Positions 9,108 to 18,104 of a DNA stretch of 64,000 nt are shown here, piece by piece; within the stretch, counting starts at the first letter, position 1, and each line of letters opens with the position of its first letter. Under the pieces are notes generated by a model. It saw nothing but the letters and a program-made list of their open reading frames with translations, searched no databases and had not been told where the DNA came from. The position numbers were made by a program, and so were the translations under genes. The stretch is from the NCBI GenBank assembly GCA_023413895.1, contig JAEZOU010000016.1, forward strand, positions 10,046 to 74,045. The letters are read 5' to 3'. The stretch comes from Bacteroidota bacterium (GTDB lineage Bacteria; Bacteroidota; Bacteroidia; Bacteroidales; WCHB1-69).

Positions 9108-10025
9108 ATGAATACGGAACAAAAACTGATTACAATATTAGGTCCTACTGCTACAGGGAAAACGCGCATTGCCACGCGATTAGCATACGAATTAGGTGGT
9201 GAAATACTAAGTGCTGATTCACGGCAAGTATATCGTCGTATGGATATTGGAACGGGCAAAGACCTTGATGATTATACATACAATGGTACACCTATTCCAT
9301 ACCATCTCATTGATATCGAAGACCCTGGAGAAGAGTACAACCTATTTAAGTTTCAGCAAGCAGCACACATTGCTATAGATGAAATTCGGAAAAAAGGAAA
9401 ACCTATCATTATGTGTGGCGGTAGCGGAATGTATATCGAAGCAATTGTCAAAGGGTATAAACTTTTTCCTGTACCTGAAAATCCACAACTTAAAGAGGAA
9501 CTTGATAATACTCCTGAAGAGGAACTTATCCAGATGCTTGCCTCATATCGACCTCTGCACAATCACACCGACACCTGCGAACACAATCGTTTGGTTCACG
9601 CCATTATTTTAGAAAAATATTATGCAGAACACCCTGAATTGCAAGAAATTTCCACGGCACACCCATCACTCCTTTTTGGTATAAAAGGAGATCGAGACTT
9701 GATTAGAAACCGAATCACATTACGATTGAAAGAACGATTAGAAAATGGAATGATTGAAGAGGTAAAATCACTCATCGATTCTGGCGTTAATCCTCAGCAA
9801 CTTATTCGCTATGGGCTTGAATACAAATTTATTACATTATATCTTCAACATGAAATTTCGTATGATTTTATGTTTGAAAAACTGAATATTGCTATTCATC
9901 AATTTTCAAAAAGACAGATGACTTGGTTCCGGAAAATGGAGCGTGAAGGATTTGAAATTAATTGGTTAGATGTAGCTTGGAATGAAGATCAAAAAATCGA
10001 TTTTATCTTGCAAAGGATAAAATAA
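9108..10025 (+). CDS. miaA: tRNA dimethylallyltransferase MiaA
   Basis: The ATG at 9108 directly follows the polA stop (one base apart), giving 305 residues. A P-loop GPTATGKT lies at residues 12-19, followed by the family motifs SADSRQVYRRMDIGTGK, PYHLIDI and GGSGMYIEA. MiaA transfers a dimethylallyl group to A37 of tRNAs that read codons starting with U. The tRNA-Phe(GAA) in this window, with A37 in its anticodon loop, is a natural substrate. The gene ends the mreB-permease-polA-miaA run. Confidence 0.95.
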   Translation: MNTEQKLITILGPTATGKTRIATRLAYELGGEILSADSRQVYRRMDIGTGKDLDDYTYNGTPIPYHLIDIEDPGEEYNLFKFQQAAHIAIDEIRKKGKPIIMCGGSGMYIEAIVKGYKLFPVPENPQLKEELDNTPEEELIQMLASYRPLHNHTDTCEHNRLVHAIILEKYYAEHPELQEISTAHPSLLFGIKGDRDLIRNRITLRLKERLENGMIEEVKSLIDSGVNPQQLIRYGLEYKFITLYLQHEISYDFMFEKLNIAIHQFSKRQMTWFRKMEREGFEINWLDVAWNEDQKIDFILQRIK

Positions 10026-10119
10026 ATTTCTATTTTTTCGTTTTATTTTATCATTCAATATTAACATTTTAATGTTTGAAAAATGACATATATTAATATT
10101 GTATGATAACTTTTTGATG

Positions 10120-10127
10120 TATTTTTG
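10120..10127 (+). promoter_or_regulatory. Promoter of the ddl envelope operon
   Basis: TATTTTTG matches the -7 consensus. An ATTG at 10098-10101, 18 bases upstream, could serve as a weak -33 box. The ddl start follows 20 bases downstream, so transcripts have a short leader. Confidence 0.55.
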
Positions 10128-10146
10128 CTCGTTAAAACTTCTTTTT

Positions 10147-11127
10147 ATGAAAAAAATTGCTCTTTTTGCTGGCGGCAACTCTGGAGAATACGAAATCTCT
10201 ATCCAAACCGCACAAAACATCTATAACTTATTGGATAAAAACATTTTTGACACCTATTTTATTTACGTTAAAGGGAAAGAATGGTTCTATCTGAATGAAA
10301 AAAACGAAAAATTCTTAATTGATAAAAACGATTTTTCATTATCTCTTCCTAATGGAAAACTATTTTTTGACGCTGTTTTTATTGCCATTCACGGAACTCC
10401 TGGAGAAAATGGCTTGCTACAAGGATATTTTGAGATGATGGAAATTCCATATACGGGCTGCGACTGCTTTTGTTCAGCACTAACCTTCAATAAATTCTTC
10501 TGTAATGTTGTAGCGGAAAAATTGGGTGTTCCAATTTCTAAAGCACTACATTTCTATGCTAATGACTCAATAAATCTACAGCAAATTGTTGACGTTTGTG
10601 GTTTGCCTTGCTTTGTAAAACCTTGTAATTCAGGATCGAGTATTGGAGTTACCAAAGCACATGATACAAAAGAGTTACAAGAAGCCATTGATATGGCGTT
10701 CCAAGTAGATAACCAGATTATGGTAGAAAAATTTGTTCCAGGGCGAGAACTTACCTGCGGCGTTGCCACCATTAATGGTAAACCGAAAGCATTAGCGATT
10801 ACAGAAATTCTCAGCAAAAAAGAATTTTACGATTTTGAAGCGAAATACACTGAAGGATTTTTAGAAAAAGTTACTCCTGCACAAATCAATAAAAATATTG
10901 AAGAAACAATCAAACACTATTCTGAAAAACTATACCAAGGATTAGGTTGCAAAGGCGTAATCCGTTTCGATTTCATTGTTACAGAAAAAGAGGAGCCTTT
11001 CCTTTTAGAAATTAATACCATTCCCGGACAAACCGCTATGAGTTTGATTCCTAAACAAGTAAAAATGAACAACATAGAACTTAGTGATTTCTATGCAGGT
11101 TTAATCTATGAAATTTTGGAGAAATAG
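10147..11127 (+). CDS. ddl: D-alanine--D-alanine ligase
   Basis: I chose the ATG at 10147 (MKKIALFAGGNSGEYEIS), downstream of the -7 element, giving 326 residues. The ATP-grasp features are clear: the N-terminal GGNSGEYEIS, IHGTPGENGLLQGYFE (substrate loop, about residues 82-97), KPCNSGSSIGVTKAHD in the central domain, and FLLEINTIPGQTAMS at the C-terminal metal and substrate site. The enzyme makes D-Ala-D-Ala for peptidoglycan precursors in the cytoplasm. It is the first gene of a tightly packed eight-gene run (gaps below 16 bases or overlaps) containing wall hydrolases, phoH, lpxK and punA. Confidence 0.95.
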   Translation: MKKIALFAGGNSGEYEISIQTAQNIYNLLDKNIFDTYFIYVKGKEWFYLNEKNEKFLIDKNDFSLSLPNGKLFFDAVFIAIHGTPGENGLLQGYFEMMEIPYTGCDCFCSALTFNKFFCNVVAEKLGVPISKALHFYANDSINLQQIVDVCGLPCFVKPCNSGSSIGVTKAHDTKELQEAIDMAFQVDNQIMVEKFVPGRELTCGVATINGKPKALAITEILSKKEFYDFEAKYTEGFLEKVTPAQINKNIEETIKHYSEKLYQGLGCKGVIRFDFIVTEKEEPFLLEINTIPGQTAMSLIPKQVKMNNIELSDFYAGLIYEILEK

Positions 11128-11131
11128 AGAT

Positions 11132-12151
11132 ATGAGAAAAATAATTACAATTCTTCCATTATTTATCATTACTAACCTTTTTGCACAATATACAGAAAAG
11201 GATATTTATGCGTATATAGATCAATATAAAGAATTGGCTATCAGAAAGATGTATGAATATAAAATTCCTGCAAGTATCACGCTTGCGCAAGGAATTTTCG
11301 AAAGCGCATGCGGAACTAGCCGATTAGCAACTGTTGCCAAAAACCACTTCGGCATCAAATGCCATAACGAATGGACTGGCGATACAATTCACGTTGATGA
11401 TGATGCATTAGGAGAATGCTTTCGTGTTTACGAAACCGTAGAAGATTCATACAACGATCACTCGCTATTTCTAACATCTCGGAAACGATACAGCGACCTA
11501 TTTACTTTAGATATCATGGACTATCGTTCATGGGCAAAAGGATTAAAAGCTGCAGGTTATGCTACAAACCCCAAATATCCAGAACGATTAATCAGCCTAA
11601 TTCAACGCTTCAATATTGCGCAATGGGACACTGTTTATCTACAACGTTTGGAAAGTGGATATTTTACAAAACCACAAACGCAACCTGAAATTGTAGATAA
11701 AAAACCTACTGAAAATCAAAAAGTCACTTCTGATAACAATAATACAACCTCGTATGCTATTTTTATTCCAGATATTAGTAAATATCAACCAGTGGAATAT
11801 CCTTTCACTTACCGCACTGTTTACGAAAACAATCGTACACTTTTTGTAATTGCCACCAAAGATGACACCTATGCAAAAATTGCCCAAGACGTACAACTAA
11901 AAGAGAAAAAGTTAATTCAATATAACGACGCATTAGGAAAACAGAGAAAATTGCAAGAAGGAGAAGCTATCTACATTGAAAAAAAGGAGTATGTAAATCC
12001 AATAAAAAAACATATCGTTCAAAAAGGTGAAACCCTACGATTTATTTCTCAGAAATATGGTATTCGTCTATCCTCCTTATTGAGTATAAATCATTTAACA
12101 GAAACCTCGATAATCAAACCTAACGACATCATCAAGTTATCCACCAAATAG
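11132..12151 (+). CDS. Secreted glucosaminidase with LysM domains (catalytic copy)
   Basis: The ATG at 11132 gives a 339-residue protein with a signal peptide (to about residue 18, NLFAQ). Residues 25-175 are a GH73-type glucosaminidase domain, with ITLAQGIFESACGTSRLA carrying the expected catalytic Glu57, then AKNHFGIKC and AGYATNPKYPERL. A LysM-like segment follows (about 245-290) and a clear C-terminal LysM (HIVQKGETLRFISQKYGI, about 295-337) for peptidoglycan binding. It probably cleaves glycan strands in the periplasm. It sits four bases after ddl and six before a paralogue of the same architecture that has lost the catalytic Glu. Confidence 0.85.
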   Translation: MRKIITILPLFIITNLFAQYTEKDIYAYIDQYKELAIRKMYEYKIPASITLAQGIFESACGTSRLATVAKNHFGIKCHNEWTGDTIHVDDDALGECFRVYETVEDSYNDHSLFLTSRKRYSDLFTLDIMDYRSWAKGLKAAGYATNPKYPERLISLIQRFNIAQWDTVYLQRLESGYFTKPQTQPEIVDKKPTENQKVTSDNNNTTSYAIFIPDISKYQPVEYPFTYRTVYENNRTLFVIATKDDTYAKIAQDVQLKEKKLIQYNDALGKQRKLQEGEAIYIEKKEYVNPIKKHIVQKGETLRFISQKYGIRLSSLLSINHLTETSIIKPNDIIKLSTK

Positions 12152-12156
12152 TTCCT

Positions 12157-13350
12157 ATGAAACCCACATTTTTCTTTTTAGTGAATATTATTTGTGTCGT
12201 TTTTTCATTAAATGCGCAAAATTACGATCCCGCTGCAATAAAAAAATATGTTGAGGAAAACAAAGCGTACGCAATAGAAAGTATGCAACTTCACAAAGTA
12301 CCAGCAAGTATTACCCTTGCGCAAGGCATTTTTCATACAAAATTAGCAACCAATCACTTAGCAAAATTTGCCAATAACCACTTTAGTATTACATGCGCAA
12401 AAACCGACGTTGACAATCGCTACCACCAAGACAACAATATGCAAAACATTTGCTTTCGTAAATATGCAACAGTACGCGATTCCTATATCGACCACGGCGT
12501 TTATCTTTCTACTAAAACTCATTACAAATCTCTATTTTCTTTAGATATTTACGACTATAAAGCTTGGGCAACAGAACTTCATAAATTAGGCTACTCCATC
12601 ACTAAAAACTATGCGCAAAATCTTATCAATATTATCGAAACATATAACTTAACTCAATACGATTATCCTGAACAAACTCCCGCTGGAGTAGAAACACAAA
12701 TTGCTACTGTAACCGACCCCACGCCTTCTCCTGCTGAAAATAATACAACAACAGAAATTCAAGAAATTGTTATTCTTGAACAAGAAGTAGATACGGTAGA
12801 AACATATTTTACTGAAGAAGATTCAGAAGAGAATCTTTTAGAGAAACCAATTTTCGCATATTCACAAATCGTTCAGAAAGAAAAATCCAAACAAGCAGAA
12901 GAGTTATCCGTTGCCTCCACTTCTAAAAAAACAGAAGAGACTCCCACACAAAAAAACGAGATATTATTTTTCTCTGTTAATGAAGGTGAGCAGAAATTGG
13001 TTCGTTATCCACTTTCTGACAGAAATGTATATGAAAGAGAAGGCATTAAATTTATTATCGCCAAAGCTGGAGACACTTTTTCTAATTTAGCAAAAGAACT
13101 CCAATTTACAGAGAATCGCCTCAGAGAATACAACGATGTCTATGATTCGGAAACGGAACTACAAGTAGGAGAAGTTGTTTACCTTGAAATGAAAAATAGA
13201 AAATGTAACGTAGATTTTCACACTATAAAATATGGCGAAACCCTGCGTTATATTGCACAAAAATATGCAATTCAACTAATTATCATTTTAAAAAATAATG
13301 GAGAAAGCGGTTATAGTCTCAATGAAGAGATTTGCATCTCCTGCCATTAA
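12157..13350 (+). CDS. Glucosaminidase/LysM paralogue, probable pseudoenzyme
   Basis: The 397-residue protein has a signal peptide (cleavage near FSLNAQ) and aligns through its N-terminal domain with the preceding gene: VPASITLAQGIF, NNHFSITC, CFRKYATVRDSYIDH and the repeated DIYDYKAWA. At the catalytic position the first copy has QGIFESACG and this one has QGIFHTKLA, so Glu is replaced by His60. The GIKC stretch is also altered to SITC. A longer Glu/Thr-rich linker (about 170-265) precedes a LysM-like segment and a C-terminal LysM (HTIKYGETLRYIAQKYAI). It probably binds wall without cutting and may regulate its partner. A changed mechanism cannot be excluded. Confidence 0.8.
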   Translation: MKPTFFFLVNIICVVFSLNAQNYDPAAIKKYVEENKAYAIESMQLHKVPASITLAQGIFHTKLATNHLAKFANNHFSITCAKTDVDNRYHQDNNMQNICFRKYATVRDSYIDHGVYLSTKTHYKSLFSLDIYDYKAWATELHKLGYSITKNYAQNLINIIETYNLTQYDYPEQTPAGVETQIATVTDPTPSPAENNTTTEIQEIVILEQEVDTVETYFTEEDSEENLLEKPIFAYSQIVQKEKSKQAEELSVASTSKKTEETPTQKNEILFFSVNEGEQKLVRYPLSDRNVYEREGIKFIIAKAGDTFSNLAKELQFTENRLREYNDVYDSETELQVGEVVYLEMKNRKCNVDFHTIKYGETLRYIAQKYAIQLIIILKNNGESGYSLNEEICISCH

Positions 13351-13358
13351 TAGAAATT

Positions 13359-14321
13359 ATGAAAAGAACGTTTTATATATTTAATTCTGAGACACTTTCT
13401 TTCGAGAAAGCGAAGCTTAGTGTTAAAGATATTATAAAACGTTTACTTTGGCTTCTTCTTACAGCAATCTCCTTCGCATTAGCATTTGTATGGATATTTT
13501 TCTATGCTATTGACTCACCCAAGGAGAAGATGCTTCAAAAAGAAAACAACGAACTCAAAAAACAGATTTCTCAACTTGACCATAAGTTGAACAAAATGGA
13601 TATTATTCTTACTGATATTCAAAACCGCGACGACAACGTTTATCGTACCATTTTTGAAGCGGAACCTATTCCATACGAAGTTAGAAATCCCTCTTTTACA
13701 TACAACTCAAAATATGATAACATTACCACTTCTGAATCCAAGAAATTTCTTGAGAATTTAGATTTAAGAAGTGATAAACTTATCTTACGAATGGCAACCG
13801 AGATGCGCTCTTTAGATTCTGTGAAAGAGATGGCCGTTCATAAAGCAGAAATGCTCTCTGCTATTCCAGCAATTCGTCCTATCAAAAATATGTATCATAT
13901 TACCTCTGGATTTGGCAGACGCTACCACCCAATTTTGAAAACACTTCGCCCCCACACTGGCATTGACATCTCCGCACCTAAAGGTACACCTGTTTATGCT
14001 ACAGCAGATGGAGTAGTTTCTAATGAACAAGGAGGATCTGGCTATGGAATTACCGTGATAATCCGACACGGTTACTCATACTCAACCATTTATGCCCACC
14101 TCTCTAAAAAAATTGTAAAATCAGGACAACGTGTAAAAAGAGGACAACTAATTGGTTACGTTGGAAATACAGGCCTCTCTATGGGTACTCACCTCCATTA
14201 TGAAGTAAGAAAGAATGGAACGCCTGTTAATCCTGTACACTTTTTCTTCTCTGACATCACTCCTGAAGAGTATAACCAGATTTTAGAATCTTCTAAAGAT
14301 ATTAACCAAGCATTATCTTAA
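13359..14321 (+). CDS. M23 peptidase, membrane-anchored (canonical active site)
   Basis: The ATG at 13359 gives 320 residues with a membrane segment at about 30-51, a short coiled coil (LQKENNELKKQISQLDHKLN, about 59-78) and a C-terminal LytM/M23 domain (about 175-300). The active-site pattern is complete: HTGID (His199, Asp203), IYAHLS (His247) and HLHYE (His278, His280), with SGFGRRYHP preceding. Such proteins cleave cross-linked peptides of peptidoglycan in the periplasm, or activate amidases. It starts eight bases after the glucosaminidase paralogue and 15 before a second M23-like gene. Confidence 0.88.
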   Translation: MKRTFYIFNSETLSFEKAKLSVKDIIKRLLWLLLTAISFALAFVWIFFYAIDSPKEKMLQKENNELKKQISQLDHKLNKMDIILTDIQNRDDNVYRTIFEAEPIPYEVRNPSFTYNSKYDNITTSESKKFLENLDLRSDKLILRMATEMRSLDSVKEMAVHKAEMLSAIPAIRPIKNMYHITSGFGRRYHPILKTLRPHTGIDISAPKGTPVYATADGVVSNEQGGSGYGITVIIRHGYSYSTIYAHLSKKIVKSGQRVKRGQLIGYVGNTGLSMGTHLHYEVRKNGTPVNPVHFFFSDITPEEYNQILESSKDINQALS

Positions 14322-14336
14322 AAAACCAAAGCTACT

Positions 14337-15242
14337 ATGATAAAAATCAATTTTATGTTCATAAAAAAACTTTGGAAAGGTGTCCGTAACAATTGGAAAA
14401 CCAAATACAAATTGGTTATTAAAAACGAGAACACACACGAAGATAAATTTGTGTTTAGGTTAAGTCCTCGAAACATTTTTGTAGGAGTTACAGTTTCTGC
14501 TTTTGTATTGATTACACTTACTGCTTTTTTAATTGCATTTACTCCTTTGCGCGTATATGTTCCTGGATACACAAGTTCTGACGAATATCATAAATATCGT
14601 GAATTGGCCATTAAATTGGATTCTTTAGAGTTGATGAGTGCTCAGAATACCAATTACATGCAGAATTTTCAAAATATTGTCAACGAAATTGTTAGCACTG
14701 AAGGTGAAAATCAAAAAAATGAAACCGATTCTACTTTATCCAAATACTCTGATGAAGAACTGCTATCAGGCCGAGAATTTTTATGGAATCAAGAGGAATT
14801 AATTATCCAACAAATCAACGACCAAAACAGCAAATATACTATTCCTCTTACACAACGAGCTACATTTTATTCTTTTACATTTTCACCTCCTGCTATCGGT
14901 TTGATTAGCAACCAATTCAATATCTCTGAAAAACATTATGGTATTGATATAGAAAATAAAAAAGAAACACCGATCTCTGCCATTGCCGACGGAATTGTAC
15001 TATTTACTGGATTAACGCCTGACGAAGGCAACGTAATCATTTTACAACATACTGGTGATATAATCTCCGTTTACAAAAACAACGAAAAAATTCTCAAGAA
15101 AGTAGGTAACAAAGTGAAAGCTAACGAACAGATTGCCTTAATGGGTAATGCTGATAAAAACAATAGAAACGCCCATCTTCATTTTGAAATTTGGTATAAC
15201 GGGTATCCCCTTAATCCAACCTCTTATATATCTATTAATTAG
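14337..15242 (+). CDS. M23-family paralogue with altered active site
   Basis: The 301-residue protein has one membrane segment (about residues 47-69), a periplasmic helical stretch and a C-terminal M23-like domain (about 185-298). The zinc ligands HYGID (His200, Asp204) and HLHFE (His280, His282) are kept. The YxHL catalytic His is missing: where the upstream paralogue has IYAHLSKKIV, this has SVYKNNEKIL. The SGFGRRYHP segment is replaced by ISNQFNISEK. It may bind zinc but be weak or inactive, possibly acting as an adaptor like EnvC-type proteins. An alternative start is the ATG at 14355. Confidence 0.78.
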   Translation: MIKINFMFIKKLWKGVRNNWKTKYKLVIKNENTHEDKFVFRLSPRNIFVGVTVSAFVLITLTAFLIAFTPLRVYVPGYTSSDEYHKYRELAIKLDSLELMSAQNTNYMQNFQNIVNEIVSTEGENQKNETDSTLSKYSDEELLSGREFLWNQEELIIQQINDQNSKYTIPLTQRATFYSFTFSPPAIGLISNQFNISEKHYGIDIENKKETPISAIADGIVLFTGLTPDEGNVIILQHTGDIISVYKNNEKILKKVGNKVKANEQIALMGNADKNNRNAHLHFEIWYNGYPLNPTSYISIN

Positions 15243-15248
15243 TTATTT

Positions 15249-16265
15249 ATGGAAAAAATTATCACAGTAGAAAATACAGATTTAGTCGGTATTTACGGAA
15301 AAAACAATTGCAACATAGACCTACTTCGTCATATATACCCTACTCTAAAAATTGTTGCAAGAGGAAACGAAGTAAAAGTGATTGGTGAGGATTTTTCCGT
15401 AGAACTATTTGCCGAGCGTTTTCAATTATTAATCACTCACTATGGACGCTTTGGGAAACTTTCGGAAGATGACATTCTGAATATAACAGCAGCAGAAGAT
15501 GATTCCTTTTATCGATTAGAAAAAGGAGGTATGGATATGGAAGTAATTGTACACGGCAAGGAGGGTCGTCCTATCAAAGCAATAACGCCAAACCAAAAGA
15601 AAATGGTAAAAAGTGCTGCTGTTAATGATATGGTTTTTGCAATTGGACCTGCTGGAACTGGAAAAACTTATACTGCAGTCGCTTTAGCAGTTAGAGCACT
15701 TAAAAACAAACAAGTGCGCCGAATTATACTCACGAGACCTGCCGTTGAAGCAGGAGAAAATCTGGGATTTCTACCTGGTGACTTACGCGACAAATTAGAC
15801 CCCTATTTACAACCACTATATGATGCGCTGTGGGATATGATGCCCATGGCAAAATTACTGAGCTATATTGAAGATAAAACCATTGAAATTGCGCCTCTTG
15901 CATTTATGCGCGGAAGAACACTCGATAACGCATACGTCATTTTAGATGAAGCACAAAATGCCACCGAAAGTCAAATGAAAATGTTCTTGACTCGTATGGG
16001 GAAAAATGCTAAATTCTTTATTACCGGAGACTTAACGCAAGTTGACCTTCCTCGTCACCAACATTCAGGTTTGATTCATGCTTCCAAAATCTTAAAAGAT
16101 ATTAAAGGCATCGATTTTGTGTATATGGATCAATCCGATGTGGTAAGACACTCTTTGGTAACAAAAATTATCGAATCATACGAAAAATGGAGTTTGGAAA
16201 AAGCTGCTGTCAAAGATCAAAAAACAACTGAACAAAAAAGTGACGAGCAAACAACACCACAATGA
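15249..16265 (+). CDS. PhoH-family ATPase
   Basis: The 338-residue protein has an N-terminal region typical of PhoH/YbeZ (residues 1-110), then a Walker A motif GPAGTGKT at 133-140, the sensor segment LTRPAVEAGENLGFLPGDL, a Walker B motif ILDEAQNATESQMK near 233-246, and GDLTQVDLP. PhoH-like proteins are cytoplasmic ATPases linked to RNA metabolism, often together with the endoribonuclease YbeY. No ybeY is visible in this window. It starts six bases after the M23 paralogue, and its stop overlaps the lpxK start by four bases (ATGA). Confidence 0.92.
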   Translation: MEKIITVENTDLVGIYGKNNCNIDLLRHIYPTLKIVARGNEVKVIGEDFSVELFAERFQLLITHYGRFGKLSEDDILNITAAEDDSFYRLEKGGMDMEVIVHGKEGRPIKAITPNQKKMVKSAAVNDMVFAIGPAGTGKTYTAVALAVRALKNKQVRRIILTRPAVEAGENLGFLPGDLRDKLDPYLQPLYDALWDMMPMAKLLSYIEDKTIEIAPLAFMRGRTLDNAYVILDEAQNATESQMKMFLTRMGKNAKFFITGDLTQVDLPRHQHSGLIHASKILKDIKGIDFVYMDQSDVVRHSLVTKIIESYEKWSLEKAAVKDQKTTEQKSDEQTTPQ

Positions 16266-17308
16266 TAAGGTTTATTCTTTACCCTTTTTCACTAATCTAC
16301 GGAACAATTCTTTGGTTAAGAAGAAAATGCTATAAAAAAGGTGTTTTCTCCTCAAAAACATTTTCTATTCCTACCATCTGCATCGGAAATTTAGCAGTTG
16401 GAGGAACAGGAAAAACACCTCATACAGAATATATTGTAAATAAATTCCAAGATTTTAACCTTGCCATTCTTAGTAGAGGATACAAAAGAAACACTCGTGG
16501 TGCCCTCTGCACTTGTCAACTTACTGAAAAAGAAAAAAATGCACAAAATTTAGGTGATGAACCGACACAATACCATAGAAAATTTCCTAATGTTCCTCTT
16601 GCTGTTGCCGAAAAAAGAGCAGAAGGTATAGAACTACTTCAGAAAAATTATCCTAACCTCGAACTCATTGTGCTAGATGACGCATACCAACATTTAGCCG
16701 TACACTATAACTGCAAAATTCTTCTTACCCCATTTAATCACTTATATGTTGACGATTGCCCCTTCCCCGCAGGAAGGCTACGAGAATTCCCTTCTGCAGC
16801 TAAACACGCTAACATCATTATCGTTACAAAATCTCCTGATAATCTTACTGATAACGAAATTTCTTCAATCAAACAAAGATTAAAAATAAATAACTGTCAA
16901 TATCTATTCTTCACTAAAATTGCTTACAAACAGATTCTTCCCTATTCACCTAATCTATCGATAAAATTATCCTCTGAAACTGAAGTTTTATTAATTACTG
17001 CTATTGCCAATCACACTCCCCTACTCCAACACTTAAAAACGCAATTTAATAATATTCAAACAATTACATTTCAAGACCATCACATTTTTTCAGAATCTGA
17101 TATTGATAAAATTATTTCTCAATTTCATCAAACTAATAACCCTAACAAAATTGTTATTACTACAGAAAAAGATATTCCTCGTTTAGAGTGTGCTCCAAAA
17201 AATATTATATCTTTGCTTCCTATTTTTGTAGCCCCGATTGAGGTACAATTTCTATTTAATGAAGATCAATTTTATTCCATAATAAAGAGTTATGTTAGAA
17301 AGAGTTAA
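16262..17308 (+). CDS. lpxK: Tetraacyldisaccharide 4'-kinase LpxK
   Basis: The 348-residue protein shows the LpxK hallmark GNLAVGGTGKTPHTEYIV (P-loop at residues 47-52), an N-terminal membrane-associated helix (about 3-20), SRGYKRNTRGA and the conserved DDAYQH segment near 139-144. It phosphorylates the lipid A disaccharide precursor at the inner membrane. It overlaps phoH by four bases and punA by 17 bases, so translation of the three is likely coupled. Placing lipid A synthesis in one operon with wall hydrolases and ddl makes this an envelope-building unit. Confidence 0.94.
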   Translation: MIRFILYPFSLIYGTILWLRRKCYKKGVFSSKTFSIPTICIGNLAVGGTGKTPHTEYIVNKFQDFNLAILSRGYKRNTRGALCTCQLTEKEKNAQNLGDEPTQYHRKFPNVPLAVAEKRAEGIELLQKNYPNLELIVLDDAYQHLAVHYNCKILLTPFNHLYVDDCPFPAGRLREFPSAAKHANIIIVTKSPDNLTDNEISSIKQRLKINNCQYLFFTKIAYKQILPYSPNLSIKLSSETEVLLITAIANHTPLLQHLKTQFNNIQTITFQDHHIFSESDIDKIISQFHQTNNPNKIVITTEKDIPRLECAPKNIISLLPIFVAPIEVQFLFNEDQFYSIIKSYVRKS

Positions 17309-18104
17309 AGAAAGTGCTGCGTTCCTACACAAATTTATGCCTAACCAACCTTCTATCGCTATTATTTTAGGTTCAGGATTAGGAGGATTAGTAAATCGAT
17401 TAGAAATTCTAAAAGAGATTCCCTACTCAGAAATTCCAAACTTTCCTCAATCTACAGTAAAAGGCCATAAGGGAACATGGATTTTTGGAAAATTAAATGG
17501 TATAGATATTGTAGTCCTCAGTGGAAGATTTCACTATTACGAAGGCTACACCATGAAAGAGGTTACTTTTCCTATTCAGGTAATGAGAGAGTTAGGAATT
17601 GAAAAACTGATTCTTTCTAATGCTGCTGGTGGAATGAATCCAACTTTCCAAATTGGTGATATTATGGTAATTAGAGACCATATCAATCTTTTTGGCAACA
17701 ACCCTCTTTTGGGTCCTAATGATGATAATTTAGGGCCACGTTTTCCCGATATGAGCGAGGCATATTCTAAAAGAATGATAAAAATTGCTTTTGATACTGC
17801 AAAGAGATTGAATATTCACCTACAAAAGGGTGTTTACGTAGGTGTTACGGGGCCTTGCTTTGAAACTCCTGCTGAATACAAGATGTTTCATATCATAGGA
17901 GGAGATGCCGTAGGAATGTCAACAGTACCAGAAACAATTGCTGCGCGTCATCGCGGAATGGAAGTTTTTGCTTTGTCCGTAATTACAGATTTAGGGGTTG
18001 TAGGCGTAGTTGAAAAAGCATCTCATGATGAAGTGCTCAAAGCAGCACAGGCTACTGAACCCATAATGGTTAACCTTGTTTACGAAATGATTCCTCAGTT
18101 ATAA
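17292..18104 (+). CDS. punA: Purine-nucleoside phosphorylase
   Basis: The 270-residue protein belongs to the trimeric PNP family: GSGLGG near residue 23, the substrate region LSGRFHYYEGYTMKEV, LSNAAGGMNP (about 110-119), and GVTGPCFETPAEYKM followed by VGMSTVPE. It splits purine nucleosides with phosphate for base salvage. The start lies inside the lpxK reading frame. Its end overlaps the opposite-strand Rieske-like gene by 10 bases, leaving no room for a terminator between them. Confidence 0.93.
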   Translation: MLERVKESAAFLHKFMPNQPSIAIILGSGLGGLVNRLEILKEIPYSEIPNFPQSTVKGHKGTWIFGKLNGIDIVVLSGRFHYYEGYTMKEVTFPIQVMRELGIEKLILSNAAGGMNPTFQIGDIMVIRDHINLFGNNPLLGPNDDNLGPRFPDMSEAYSKRMIKIAFDTAKRLNIHLQKGVYVGVTGPCFETPAEYKMFHIIGGDAVGMSTVPETIAARHRGMEVFALSVITDLGVVGVVEKASHDEVLKAAQATEPIMVNLVYEMIPQL

